Assembly: GCA_012934845.2 (NCBI GenBank)
Contig: WNNJ02002671.1
Coordinates: forward strand, 49,061 to 113,060
Direction: 5' to 3'
From: Pomphorhynchus laevis
Lineage: Eukaryota; Acanthocephala; Palaeacanthocephala; Echinorhynchida; Pomphorhynchidae
DNA length: 64,000 nucleotides
The notes beneath the pieces are model-generated. The model had not been told where the DNA came from. It ran no database searches and saw nothing but the letters and a program-made list of their open reading frames with translations. Both the position numbers and the translations under genes were made by a program. Shown in pieces: positions 1 to 9,545 of this stretch. Numbering within the stretch: the first letter of the stretch is position 1; every line of letters starts with the position of its first letter.

Positions 1-250
1 TCGTTTTTACGCTCATGGTAGGTGAAAATCAGCGCTTTCGCCATGCTCCCTGGTTCGATTCCGACTTTTGTCTTCATAAGAGTCGACTCTGTCACTCTTT
101 TCGTGTGTTTAATCGTTTTCTTAAACTTTCTCCAAACTCACTCTAAATATCCGTGCTTCCTATCTTTCTCTTTGCCGTTTCAAATAGTGGAGTTGAAGTA
201 TAACATGCTTTCTCATTCGTATGACATTTTCTGCGTTGCTGAAGCCTAAA
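1..250 (+). pseudogene. rearranged LINE-A-like fragment
   Basis: About 65 bases at 183-246 nearly duplicate the start of the endonuclease domain of the LINE downstream (1711-1774; residues QIVELKY and SYDIFCVAE are shared). The preceding 180 bases read, in another frame, like the linker between endonuclease and reverse transcriptase (APWFDSDFC). The two parts are therefore in the wrong order for one element, so this is a rearranged or doubly inserted remnant that runs off the window start. No open frame of meaningful length exists. Confidence 0.5.
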
Positions 251-306
251 AAAGTTTGAGAGATTAATATACACAAGATTAATATACACAGCTATCAAAT
301 TTCACA

Positions 307-834
307 ATGAAGAAAGCAAATTCGAAGAGAGCGTCAAACACTATACATATCACGCAACATCGTAATGCGTATAAGCGGCTAGAGGTCGAATGCTGCAATA
401 AAGGCTGTGAAGTGTGGTCTATTGTCGACATTCCTTTAAATACCGAGTCGTCACTCAAGAGCAAGGACTTTTATTGCGGCTTTTGTTCTGCTACAATGAT
501 TTCGGCCCTCCAAATGAAACTAGTGCAAGATATGGTTTGTGATGTGAATTGTTGTGATATATCGTTACCTATCAACTTAAATGACGTTCGTGTCTCTCAA
601 GACAGCACGGACCATCAAACTTCGATAAACACCTGTACCGTTAATCCTATCGTTAAGCTGCCATTAGATGACACAGTTCAACTCCTGACCTATGTGAACC
701 GAGGATTGAATTACCTTCACTGTCATCTACGCATCAGCACGATAATACTTCAAATGCCGAACTTCAAATGCTGTCATCCTTTCAGGACAAAGAAAAATCG
801 GTCATTCATGTTGAACAAACTACACCAGCTGTAA
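307..834 (+). CDS. LINE-A ORF1 N-terminal part, cysteine-rich
   Basis: A 175-residue frame opens with a basic stretch (MKKANSKRAS). It holds paired cysteines (CCNKGC near residues 29-34, CGFC near 58-61, then CDVNCC) that look like a degenerate zinc-binding module of the kind found at the start of many LINE ORF1 proteins. It overlaps the next frame (768-1505) by 67 bases, so the two were probably one ORF separated by a frameshift. No enzymatic motif is visible. RNA or nucleic-acid binding is inferred from position only. Confidence 0.5.
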   Translation: MKKANSKRASNTIHITQHRNAYKRLEVECCNKGCEVWSIVDIPLNTESSLKSKDFYCGFCSATMISALQMKLVQDMVCDVNCCDISLPINLNDVRVSQDSTDHQTSINTCTVNPIVKLPLDDTVQLLTYVNRGLNYLHCHLRISTIILQMPNFKCCHPFRTKKNRSFMLNKLHQL

Positions 835-1505
835 ACAAAGGAAGGGTATGGCGCAACACTCTATTGCAACCTACACGAAACGCTGGATCGACATACCATC
901 AATTGGGTGAAATCAGAGGTAGCGATTCGAGTGGGGCCATCGATAGAAAACAGAAGGCCAAAAATAAGAATAAATCAGGAAATTATTTACCTTCAAATGG
1001 TCAGAGCATTTCTTTGGACAACGCTCCTTCTACAAACTACCGTTCGCATCCAGATAGGTCTTGCAATATCCTATTTAGTGGTATCGCTGAATCAAAGGCC
1101 AGTAACTCACAAACACGTATGAATGATGATGTGTCCAGCCTCCGTACTGTGTTCTGTCAGTTACTCTTAGAAGGTGATGAGAAGCTAGCTTCTACTCTGA
1201 AGGTTACAAAGTTGTTTCGACTTGGAAAAAAGGTGGTAGAGAAACCAAGATTGTTGAAAGTTGTATTATCTTCCGCAAAACATGCAGACCTTTTGCTCAA
1301 ACGTGGTTTTCGACTTAAAGATTATCCACATCGTATTCTTAAGGATCTGAGTCTCGAAGATCGTTTAAAGTTGAAAGAAGCAAAAACAGTATTACGAAAC
1401 CGGCTATCTGAAGGTGAAACGAACTTATGCATACGAAATTTTCAGGTTGTCAGGTGGCACCCAGTAGTTCGTTGGAATCCCATAACGATCAACAGCGTCA
1501 CTTAG
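768..1505 (+). CDS. LINE-A ORF1 C-terminal part (nucleic-acid binding type)
   Basis: A 245-residue frame. Residues about 100-240 follow a pattern common in CR1/Jockey-group ORFs just upstream of the endonuclease: NILFSGIAES, then a region ending RLGKK, then PRLLKVVLSSAKHADLLL, then LSLEDRLKLKEAK and a GETNLCIRNFQVVRW end. This region is thought to bind RNA. The ORF overlaps the start of the endonuclease frame (1427), implying a second frame change. The first methionine is probably not a real start, because the homologous part begins further in and the frame overlaps the cysteine-rich frame upstream. Confidence 0.6.
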   Translation: MLSSFQDKEKSVIHVEQTTPAVNKGRVWRNTLLQPTRNAGSTYHQLGEIRGSDSSGAIDRKQKAKNKNKSGNYLPSNGQSISLDNAPSTNYRSHPDRSCNILFSGIAESKASNSQTRMNDDVSSLRTVFCQLLLEGDEKLASTLKVTKLFRLGKKVVEKPRLLKVVLSSAKHADLLLKRGFRLKDYPHRILKDLSLEDRLKLKEAKTVLRNRLSEGETNLCIRNFQVVRWHPVVRWNPITINSVT

Positions 1506-2554
1506 CAGTATCCAGCTTGAATTTTGCTAGTTCGTCTGGAAAAGTTAGTTTCAACAGTCATTCATCGCAACTCTTCAATAGCGTTAGTTTCAATTCTGAT
1601 CTGGGACACGTAGTTTCATTCAACAAATTATTCACCGTTCCTAGTAATCCCTTACCACAACCCACACGCTATTTATCGATTGGGTATTCTAATCTTCGTA
1701 GTTTGCCTGCTCAAATAGTGGAGTTGAAGTATCACATGCTTTCTCATTCGTATGACATTTTCTGCGTTGCTGAATCCTGGTTGCATCAATATATTGTCGA
1801 TACCACTGTGAACATTCCTGGATTTCGCCTTATACGAAGCGACCGGATATCAGGTAGGCGAGGTGGCGGTGTCGCCGCGTATGTCAGAGAAAATTTCCTC
1901 GTATCTGAGGTGTTGAATATTTGTGACCCTTGTGGGTCGTTTGAGACTCTATGCTTCCGTATTGATCACTCAGCGACCAGTATGAATTTTTGCGTCGTGT
2001 ATCGATCTCCGTCAGTAATTGCAGACACTGATCAACTAAAACTTATTTTACAATCGGTTTGTTCCTCCCCTCACTTTATTCTTTTGGGCGATTTTAATCT
2101 TTCACGATCTAGATGGTCAGACTATGTCTTTTCTGATGGTAGTTCCACGGAAAGGGAAATATCTTAGTTCCTTGCTGAGGAACTCATGCTGATTCAGCAT
2201 GTACAAGAGCCAACTTGCTTAACTTCAAGATCGGATTCGGTACTTGATCTGGTGTTTTCCAGATATGTAGGAGACATAATCAAAGTTGATCATCTCCCTC
2301 CTTTAGGAAGTAGTGACCACTGCTTGCTCTCCTTGACGGCTGTCCCTTATTCCAGATTCTGTCCACCTTGTTCAAAAACTTACAAACGTCATTGGTCGAA
2401 AGTGAGAAGAGAAGATGTTTTGAGAGTTTACAACCAATTCCCGTGTACTTTTATGAACACGGACAAGTTATCATTGAATATGATCACTGATTACCTACAT
2501 AAATTATCTGATATTCTTGCCCCTATGCGCGAATCCTCTTATGCTGCTAAGTGA
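1427..2554 (+). pseudogene. LINE-A apurinic-type endonuclease domain
   Basis: The segment reads in one frame as an APE-type endonuclease with a single in-frame stop at 2165-2167. Landmarks are the entry segment SIGYSNLRSLPAQ, the first acidic motif DIFCVAESWL, the RRGGGVAAYV strand, FCVVYRSP, the catalytic loop ILLGDFNL and the closing SDSVLDLVFS ... GSSDHCLLSL with the catalytic SDH. The enzyme would nick target DNA to prime reverse transcription. The stop lies between the GDFN and SDH motifs. The reverse transcriptase continues in a different frame from 2673. Confidence 0.75.
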
Positions 2555-2672
2555 CCTGCATGGATAGATTCCAACGTCAGACAAGTAATAAGTTCAAGAA
2601 ATTGTTTATGGAAGCTTCAGCGTTCTGAGTTTCTCTGCCAGATATAAATATGTTCGAAATCTTTGTACTAGA

Positions 2673-4460
2673 GTGAAAGCAACAAAACGACGTGCATTCG
2701 AATCGTCTATCGCTAATAATGTAACACGAAATCCAAAGCTATTCTGGGCCTATGTTCGTCGCAACAGAACCCTTAATACAGAAATCAAGTATGTCCTTAA
2801 TGCGGAGGGATGTATGATAACTTCTCAGAGTGGTATTGTGGAATGCCTTGCTACGTCTTTTTCGATACCGACAAATAATTCACAAAGAGCTTCTATCACT
2901 TCGCATGGTGTAGCATTAAAGCAATCTTCGCGTTTTCTTCCAGTAACGATTAGTGAGATTGTAAGTCAGCTTGATCAGCTTGACCCATTTAGCTCTACTG
3001 GCCCTGATGACATTTCTCCGTTTCTCTTGAAGAATTTATCTAGATATTTGGCTCCTTCCCTTCTTGCTATTTTTGAGAACAGTTTGACCAGTGGATGTGT
3101 TCCTGAAGTCTGGAAAACTGCCATCGTAGTTCCGATCCCAAAGAAAACCATTGCAACGGCTTGTACTGACTATAGACCAATCAGCCTGACTAGTTCTCTA
3201 TGCAAAGTGCTTGAAAAGTTGATCGCCACCCGGATCAGGCATCACTTGAGGGAACTCGGAATAATGTCGTCTTCTCAGCACGGTTTCCTCCCTGGTCGTT
3301 CCTGCTTAACAAACTTATTGACTTCACGCGAAATGTGGGTTGAGGCGGTCAGTCGCGGCCAATCAATTAATGTGGTATTCATTGACTTTTCAAGAGCATT
3401 CGATCGGGTGCCGCATGAGAGCTTGGTAGCATTACTATTTAACTACGGCATTCCTGTAATGTTGTGTAATTGGATTCAAGATTTCCTACGTAATCGTTTC
3501 TTTAGGGTGAGAGTTGGCACCCATCTTTCCACTTCCAGACGCGTTTACTGTGGTGTTCCGCAAGGTACCGTACTAGGACCTCTGCTGTTTATTGTGTTCC
3601 TTAACGATTTGTTGCTGCGGATTCAGAGTCCCTGTCTTGCTTTTGCTGACGACCTCAAAATATGGTCTGTAGATGATATTGATCCGCTTGGCATTTCCCT
3701 GCAGGAAGACCTTAATGAAATATACCAATCCAGTGAGGCTACTGGTATGAAGATCAATGTTGACAAATGCGGCCACGTGAAATTAGGAAGGCGTTGCGAT
3801 GACCGTCGTTTTCGCCTCGGAACTTCAATTCTTAATGTCGTCATGGAGTATAGAGATCTAGGTGTCATGGTGCATAGGACATTGAAATCCCGATCAAATA
3901 CAGAGTTTGCCTATAGCAAGGCTTTGCGAGCTATGTACTGCGTCAAAAATGCATTTAATCGTATTAATCCATACGTCTTCAAACGGCTTTACTGCGCTCT
4001 TGTTCGCCCGCATATAGAGTACTGCGTGCAAGCAGTTTTTCCATACACTAAGAAAGAGTTCAATAGACTAGAGTCAATCCTTCGTAGAGGTTCTCGAATG
4101 TGTATGGATGGATCATATTCATATCGTGAGCGGCTTGAATTTCTAAAGATACCATCTTTGGGTCAGAGGCTATATTACCTAGACCTTGTTGCATTATGGC
4201 GAATGGTTAATGGGATAGATGGTTTTCCCTCGTGCTATGTTAAAGTTTGTTCTCAGACGCATCGTGGCCACCCGTTGAAACTATTTAAGTTTCCCCACGG
4301 TAAAGTAGTGAGTTTGGCTAGGCTCTCACATCGAGCATTAAACGTCTGGAACACGTTGCCAGGAGAAATAGCATGTACCAAGGACTTATCTCAATTTAAA
4401 GTTCAACTTCGTCAGTGGATTAACGATCATGGCATTCCGAATGTATACAATATTATGTAA
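2673..4460 (+). CDS. LINE-A reverse transcriptase
   Basis: A 595-codon uninterrupted frame with the full set of non-LTR RT landmarks. They are WKTAIVVPIPKK, YRPISLTS, QHGFLPGRSCLTNL, the first catalytic Asp in FIDFSRAFDRVPH, GVPQGTVLGPLLF, and the catalytic box FADDLKIW in place of the usual YADD. The thumb and C-terminal region end in the typical RALNVWNTLP signature. Only the methionine at 2673 marks the open-frame start; the native protein would be fused to the endonuclease upstream. The intact length suggests a fairly recent insertion. It has no relation to host genes. Confidence 0.85.
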   Translation: MKATKRRAFESSIANNVTRNPKLFWAYVRRNRTLNTEIKYVLNAEGCMITSQSGIVECLATSFSIPTNNSQRASITSHGVALKQSSRFLPVTISEIVSQLDQLDPFSSTGPDDISPFLLKNLSRYLAPSLLAIFENSLTSGCVPEVWKTAIVVPIPKKTIATACTDYRPISLTSSLCKVLEKLIATRIRHHLRELGIMSSSQHGFLPGRSCLTNLLTSREMWVEAVSRGQSINVVFIDFSRAFDRVPHESLVALLFNYGIPVMLCNWIQDFLRNRFFRVRVGTHLSTSRRVYCGVPQGTVLGPLLFIVFLNDLLLRIQSPCLAFADDLKIWSVDDIDPLGISLQEDLNEIYQSSEATGMKINVDKCGHVKLGRRCDDRRFRLGTSILNVVMEYRDLGVMVHRTLKSRSNTEFAYSKALRAMYCVKNAFNRINPYVFKRLYCALVRPHIEYCVQAVFPYTKKEFNRLESILRRGSRMCMDGSYSYRERLEFLKIPSLGQRLYYLDLVALWRMVNGIDGFPSCYVKVCSQTHRGHPLKLFKFPHGKVVSLARLSHRALNVWNTLPGEIACTKDLSQFKVQLRQWINDHGIPNVYNIM

Positions 4461-4619
4461 CCGCTATTAACTTTTTTTCTTCTTTTCTTTTCTTTTTTAT
4501 TTCCTATGTGATCAGTTGAAACAGCCATTTGGCTATAACTTGTAATACTAATAATAATAGTTTCCATATCATTCTTGAGCGTACTAAACGTACTCTCTTC
4601 TGGCAAAATCAACTCGAGT

Positions 4620-4745
4620 CCTCATCTAACTCTAAATGGCCGCCATGGCCGGTCCCAAGCCCGTGCTGAGAAAGAAGGAGGGTAGTATAAACAAGATCCG
4701 TTTATCAATTGGACGCAACGAAATAGCTAAATCGACTGTATGCAA
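4620..4745 (+). repeat. GC-rich segment, possible non-LTR 3' end
   Basis: Bases 4635-4690 are far more GC-rich than the surroundings (GGCCGCCATGGCCGGTCCCA and following) and are followed by AT-rich sequence. They look like the 3' untranslated end of another, otherwise missing, retroelement, but no coding part is attached. Family placement is not possible from this piece. Confidence 0.3.
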
Positions 4746-4754
4746 GGGCTAAAT

Positions 4755-4930
4755 AAACATACTAAACGACTAATCTAAACGAACAGACTACGAACGATCT
4801 GAAAGGACGGTCTGAACGAACAATCTGAACGAAGAATCTGAACGAACGGTCTGAACAAACGGACTAAACGAATATTGACGGATGGAACGAATGAGTTGAA
4901 CGATCGAATGAACGAACAATATTTACGAAT
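4755..4930. repeat. 13-bp minisatellite
   Basis: Imperfect tandem units of 13 bases, consensus TCTGAACGAACGG. The clearest four or five units lie at about 4825-4880 and more diverged units on both sides. The minus-strand open frame here (4775-4999) is an artefact of the repeat. Confidence 0.75.
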
Positions 4931-4967
4931 GGACTGACCATTCACACTGATCTCTTCTGCTAAATTA

Positions 4968-5040
4968 TATTTGTGGGCTTGTAAGCACGCCGTTCGCACG
5001 CATTTGCCACTTTAAAATAAATTTATCTTTATCTTATCTT
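4968..5040 (+). mobile_element. LINE-B 3' end fragment
   Basis: The string TGTGGGCTTGTAAGCACGC followed by a gap, CATTTGCCACTTTAAA and ATAAAT matches the 3' ends at 6810-6850 and 39083-39130 and, inverted, 15340-15400. It is a severely 5'-truncated copy of the LINE-B family, ending in a TTATCT-type short repeat. Confidence 0.6.
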
Positions 5041-5187
5041 TATCTTATCCATCTTAAATCTCATTGCAAAATCTTAAACTAAATTCTTTCTAGATCATCT
5101 GCCCCTTTTTAAATAAATCCTGATGAATTTTCTTCTTATCTACAATCTAAGCTATCTAATTTACTTTTTCTTCTACCCATATGCCCC

Positions 5188-5595
5188 TTGAATCCTCTCT
5201 TCTATTTGAATAATTCCCTCCCAGAGCTGTTCCACCTTCCCGTTTTATCTGATGAAGTTTCTTCGGTTCTTCTGTCATTACCTAATAAAACATCTACTTC
5301 CGACCCAATTCCCGCTCATCTGCTTAAAAATATCTGCTCATACATCTCAACCTTCCTTACCATCATGTTCAACTTGTCTATCCCCATCGGCACATTTCCT
5401 TGTAACTGGAAATGCGCAACTATTCGCCCTCTCCGCAAAAAGCAATCTCTTGACCCTTCACTACCATCTTCGTACCGTCAAATCTTACTTCTTCCAACCC
5501 TCTCTAAACTCCTTGAGCATATTTTCCCAAGCAAGTTAATGCATATCTCTTTTCCTCCAACTTATTTCCTCCTTACCAACCGCTATTCGCTCTAA
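5188..5595 (+). pseudogene. LINE-B RT fragment (finger region)
   Basis: A 135-residue frame with LPVLSDEVSSVLLSLPNKT, the SDPIPAHLLKN block, WKCATIRPLRKK and YRQILLLPTLSKLLEHIF. These equal the fingers of a non-LTR reverse transcriptase (usual motifs: DPIP..LLK, W..A.V.P..KK, YRPISLL..L.K.LE). The palm lies downstream in other frames, so this is the N-terminal remnant only. Confidence 0.65.
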
Positions 5596-5883
5596 TTACT
5601 TCACTGGAATTGTATGTCTTAAAGTTTATAACGACTTACACATCTCGCGCGATCAAAAATTATGTAGTGTCATAGTTTCTCTTGATCTATCGTCTGCTTT
5701 TGACATCGTCGATCACTCGATTTTTTCCATCGTCTTCGTCATGATTATACCTTCTCCTTACCCACTGTAGCTTAGTTTTCTTCATATCTATCAAACCGTA
5801 CTGTTCGCGTTTGTTCTAACTCTTCTCTTTCCCATCCTTCTTCCATCCCGACCGAAGTTCCATAAGGCTCCGTATAAGGCCAT

Positions 5884-6336
5884 TTGCTTTTCTATCTTCT
5901 CGGTGATTTGTTATCTATTTATACATTTAACTTCCATGTTATGCAATATGCTGATAACATTCTCATCTATGATCACGCACCTGCTCATCGTATTCATGAT
6001 CTAAGTGTTTCTTCTTCCAACGGTCTTGCCTCGATTTTTAATAATCTTTCTTCTCTTCGTCTTACTCTGAATCTTAATAAATCCAAAATAATGTGGATCC
6101 TTCCTCGACGCTCTGACTTAGAATCTCTCTCCGAATCATTAAATTCTACAATTCTTCATATCGTTGGCAATCTCGTTTTCTTAGGCTTCCATTTCGACAA
6201 TCGACTTTTACTTAAACCTTTCGTTAGATATAAAGTACGCTTATCTACCTTGATTCTCCTCAACCTCCGTCAAATTTGTAGATTGATCAATTTCCCTTGT
6301 ATGACTCATATCTTCTCTTATTTTCTCAAGACTTGA
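5884..6336 (+). pseudogene. LINE-B RT fragment (palm and thumb)
   Basis: A 150-residue frame with MQYADNILIYDHA (RT catalytic box, changed from YADD to YADN), then LTLNLNKSKIMWI and IVGNLVFLGFHFDNRLL, the usual region after the catalytic box (L.LN..KS......, ...VK.LGV..D..L). The catalytic change and the missing upstream frame indicate an inactive enzyme. Confidence 0.65.
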
Positions 6337-6870
6337 TTACTGTCTTAGCATATTTTTAAACTCGCCTAAATCTTTTCTTATTCCCCTTGAGCACAACGTA
6401 GCCTTCCGGCTTCTCCTCCGTCTTCGTCGTTTTGATCATATATCCCACCATCTTCCTTTTCTAGATTTGCCTACCATTTATTGTCGTGTTCAAATTCATA
6501 TTCTTATCATTGCTTTTCGCCTTGTAACTTTTCATACCCTCTCCTTTCTTAACCTTCCATTTTTTGATAATTCTCGCCCTGTTTAGTGTACATTGCGTTC
6601 ATGTAATTCCCTTCTTTTACATGTACCAAACTACTCTATCTCTTTTAGCTTCCGCTCCTTCCTTGTGGCTGCTCCTATTTCGTGAATCATCTGACCATTC
6701 ATATACGCCAATCAACCTCCATGCCGTGCTTCAAACGCCAAATTCGATCACATTCAAACAATTTAACTAATTTATCTGTACGACTTTTGCTGTATTTAGT
6801 TAGTGGACTGTAAGCGTGCAGTTGGCACGCATTGGTCACTTTAAATAAATAATTATTGTTGTTAGAGCTT

Positions 6871-7345
6871 GAGTTCTTTGTTGACTTTTTAACTCATATT
6901 TTCTATTGTGATGTCCCGGTCTTGAGCTTTGTATAAATAATAAATAAACATGAGTGCCCAGTTTTATCTATTCTAAAATTTAATTATTAAAATTAATAAT
7001 TATTTTAAATTCTAAAGATTAAAAAAATTCAAATTTAATCTTAAATTTAATTATTAGTGAATTTTAAGAGACAAGAAAATTTAATCATAAGTTTTCTTGA
7101 GAATAAATCACAATCCATATTTTGTCGACGGGATTTTAGCATACGATGAGATCTGTTGACATCTGATAAATGATTTTGATATAAATATTAAAAATATTCC
7201 ATAAAGAAGAAATTTAATATCTTATAATGTATAATTTCTAACTATCTATAACTCTTTAATATGACAAAGAACCTGTCATATCATATACTTATTTATATTA
7301 AATTAATAGTCATATTTGCATTCTCCCAAGTTATAAACAAGTTTA
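6871..7345. other. AT-rich spacer without recognised features
   Basis: The stretch consists of A/T-rich simple sequence with no open frame, RNA gene or clear repeat boundary. The bases around 7330-7380 (CATTCTCCCAAGTT twice, at 7320 and 7361) are a short direct repeat at the start of the next LINE fragment. Confidence 0.4.
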
Positions 7346-7666
7346 TTGCAAGGATATTGCATTCTCCCAAGTTTAAAACACAGGGAAGTTTGTCCTTGGT
7401 TTGATGGGCTTTTCCGGTATCACTTATGCGCACGTAAACATGCGTGGATTTCATTTCGTCGTGGACAACAATCTGATGAGTCTTTCAAACAAAATTGGAA
7501 TAGATTTACCACTCTCAAGAAGACGAAGTGTCGTCAGTTTGAAAAAGAAGCTGAGTTCTATGGATGTCAAGGCTCTATTCTCTTTCATTCGCAAAATCAG
7601 GGGATCGAATATTCCACTAGTATCGTTGAGATATAATTTTAAGGCGAGGCCACGTGTAAAAGTGTC

Positions 7667-8385
7667 ATGGCAAACTTATTTGCCCAGAAGTTCTCATCGA
7701 TATTTTGCTCTTCGCGGACGTTGTGTAGTTCTGAATCAGAAAAGGGTTCAGATGCATTCGTCCGATCTAATCTGTCGTTTTGTGCTGAAGATGTTTCAAA
7801 GCTTCTCTGTAAATTAAAAACGAACATCGCTGCCGGCCCGGACGGACTTCCCTCAATTCTTTTGAATAAAGTTGCTCCTCAAATATATTCATATGTTTTC
7901 CTATGTTTCAGTTTACTCTTCTCTAATCTCGAATTCCTTCGCGTTGGAAGGAGTTCATTGTAATTCCAGTATAAAATGGGAGATCGATAAGTGTGTAAGA
8001 ACTATCGCCCAGTAGCCTTGACATGTATTATTTGTAAGTTGCTTGAAAAGCTAATAGTCAAAAACATATCTTCTTATTTAAAAAGCAGCGGTAAACTTAC
8101 TGGCATGTTTTCCGTATGTTTCAGTTTACTCTTCTCTAATCTCGAATTCCTTCGCGTTGGAAGGAGTCCATGGTAGTTCCAGTGTATAAAATGGGAGATC
8201 GACAAGTGTGTAAGAACTATCGCCCAGTAGCCTTGACATGTATTATTTGTAAGTTGCTTGAAAAGCTAATAGTCAAAAACATATCTTCTGATTTGAAAAG
8301 CAACGGTAAACTTACTGACTCACAACACCGTTTCAGATCAAATAGATCAGCAATAAGTAATCTTTTAGTTTCTTCCAAATCATGA
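7667..8385 (+). pseudogene. LINE-C RT finger region with internal duplication
   Basis: Frames at 7667-7963, 7991-8176 and 8170-8385 give VSKLLCKLKTNIAAGPDGLP, then VCKNYRPVALTCIICKLLEK twice, then SQHRFRSNRSAISNLL. The YRPVALT block is a standard non-LTR RT motif and normally occurs once. Its second appearance comes from a tandem duplication of the DNA. Frames do not line up, so no continuous protein is encoded. Confidence 0.7.
7894..8319 (+). repeat. 213-bp tandem duplication inside LINE-C
   Basis: The segment holding TGTTTCAGTTTACTCTTCTC occurs at 7904 and again at 8117, and sequence similarity continues across the full 213-base interval (through the YRPVALT coding stretch). The two copies differ at a few percent of positions, so the duplication is not brand new. 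Confidence 0.8.
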
Positions 8386-8571
8386 CAGTATTCATTAGAG
8401 GGACGAGTTCAATCTGATGTACTATTTGTAGATTTCACTTATGCTTTTGATTCAGTTCTGCATGATCGCCTCATTCACAAATTGAGATCACTTAGTGTTT
8501 GTCCTGTGTATGTCACCTAGATTGCAAATTACTTAAATGTACGCTCTTTCAAAGTACGTGTAGGTGCAGAT

Positions 8572-9084
8572 ATGTCCACATCATTCGTTATTCATTTTGG
8601 CGTTCCACAGGGTGCTGTTATCTCCCCACTTCTTTTTAATGTCTATATAAGTGATCTCCCATCTGTAATTCGCTCTGATGTCGTTATGTATGCTGACGAT
8701 GTTAAGATATTGCGGCGTATTAGAGACGGAAGGGACATTAAGATCCTTCAAGATGATCTGACATGTATAGAAAAATGGTCGACTGAAAATGGTTTGAGGG
8801 TTAACCCCTCTAAATGTGCGCATATGTCCATTGGTTCTTCACTAAACTCATTGTATCAGATAGGTTCGATTCAGTTAGGCCGAGTGAGTGAATTCAAGGA
8901 TCTTGGTGTGATGATTATCAGTAGCTTAAAAACTAATGTCCACACTAGATATATTTGTAATCGAGGCTATCGTGTTTTATGGATGTTTTTCAATTCTTTT
9001 GATCGGATAAGTCCATCAATGTTCAAGCGACTATTTTGCTCTTATATTCTACCCATCCTTAAATGCGGTTTACCTGTAACTTAA
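8572..9084 (+). pseudogene. LINE-C RT palm and thumb
   Basis: A 170-residue frame with the intact motifs FGVPQGAVISPLLFNVYISDL and VVMYADDVKILRRI (YADD catalytic box), followed by NGLRVNPSKCAHM and EFKDLGVMI and the thumb up to LPILKCGLP. The upstream catalytic Asp block FVDFTYAFDSVLHD lies near 8429-8470 in another frame. Confidence 0.75.
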
Positions 9085-9194
9085 CCACAGACTTTAAGGG
9101 AATCCCGTGACATTGAGAACTTGTTACGTAGCTTGTCACGGATGATTCCGAATTTTCTCCAATTTGAGATATGCTGAACGTTTGACATCTCTAC

Positions 9195-9449
9195 GTGTCG
9201 GCACATACATATGGCTTTGGTGGTCTCTCTAGCTTATTATCCGTGAATGATAGACGAGAAACTCGTGGGCATGTGTGGAAATTAATAAAGCCAACTACAA
9301 GAATTCCTGTTCACAATCAATTTGCAACCAGGGTAATTAACGGGTGGAATGCAATAAAGTGGCTTGATATCTCTAGTAGTATATTTAGTGATGCTATCAA
9401 GAAAGTCATCGAAGCCGAGAGAAGGAATTTGTCATTACTATTTGATTGA
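9195..9449 (+). pseudogene. LINE-C C-terminal end
   Basis: An 84-residue frame ending TRIPVHNQFATRVINGWNAI, the usual C-terminal signature of this LINE group (R..N.WN.LP). It is followed at once by the 3' untranslated tail. Out of frame with the palm segment. Confidence 0.65.
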
Positions 9450-9545
9450 ATTTTTTTTTGGTTTTTTATTTTTATCTTATCATGTTTTGTAAGCGACACG
9501 AGCTTGTAGCTCATTTGCTTCTGTTTGTTATAATAATAATTTATT

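Larger units (their letters stand above)
300..4560 (+). mobile_element. LINE-A, CR1/Jockey-group non-LTR retrotransposon, near full length
   Basis: The element has, in order, an ORF1 region with cysteine-rich and LINE ORF1-type segments, an APE-type endonuclease and a reverse transcriptase. It ends in a 3' tail of a small hairpin (AGCC 4523-4526 with GGCT 4531-4534) and an ATA/AAT-rich end (TAATACTAATAATAATAG). Coding capacity is split by an in-frame stop after 2161 and by frame changes near 770, 1430-1505 and 2555-2672. The copy is thus not autonomous as read, although its reverse transcriptase frame is uninterrupted over 595 codons. Placement in the CR1/Jockey group is inferred from domain order and RT motifs, not from a tree. 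Confidence 0.85.
5041..6870 (+). mobile_element. LINE-B copy 1, 5'-truncated and decayed
   Basis: The piece starts inside the region before the RT and runs to the family 3' end: a GCGTGC/GCACGC hairpin at 6814-6830, then TTTAAATAAATAAT. RT landmarks appear in several frames: PNKTSTSDPIPAHLLKN, YRQILLLPTLSKLLE, the catalytic SLDLSSAFDIVDHS near 5690-5725 and MQYADNILIYD near 5940-5970. The last has Asn in place of the second catalytic Asp. Multiple frame changes make it a dead copy. Protein similarity to the minus-strand copy at 15.3-17.2 kb and the shared 3' end define the family. Confidence 0.75.
7346..9545 (+). mobile_element. LINE-C, CR1/Jockey-group, 5'-truncated, related to LINE-A
   Basis: The element starts in the segment between endonuclease and RT (KKTKCRQFEKEAEFY and, in a second frame, PLSRRRSVVSLKKKL) and extends through a decayed RT to a 3' end resembling LINE-A: a small hairpin (GAGCT 9500-9504 with AGCTC 9508-9512), then TTATAATAATAAT. 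The RT is split over several frames and contains a 213-bp internal tandem duplication. It is a non-autonomous, dead copy. Confidence 0.8.

Noticed and set aside
3573-3868. Minus-strand frames of 67 and 81 codons
   Set aside because: They are antisense to the LINE-A reverse transcriptase, whose motifs are clear on the plus strand.
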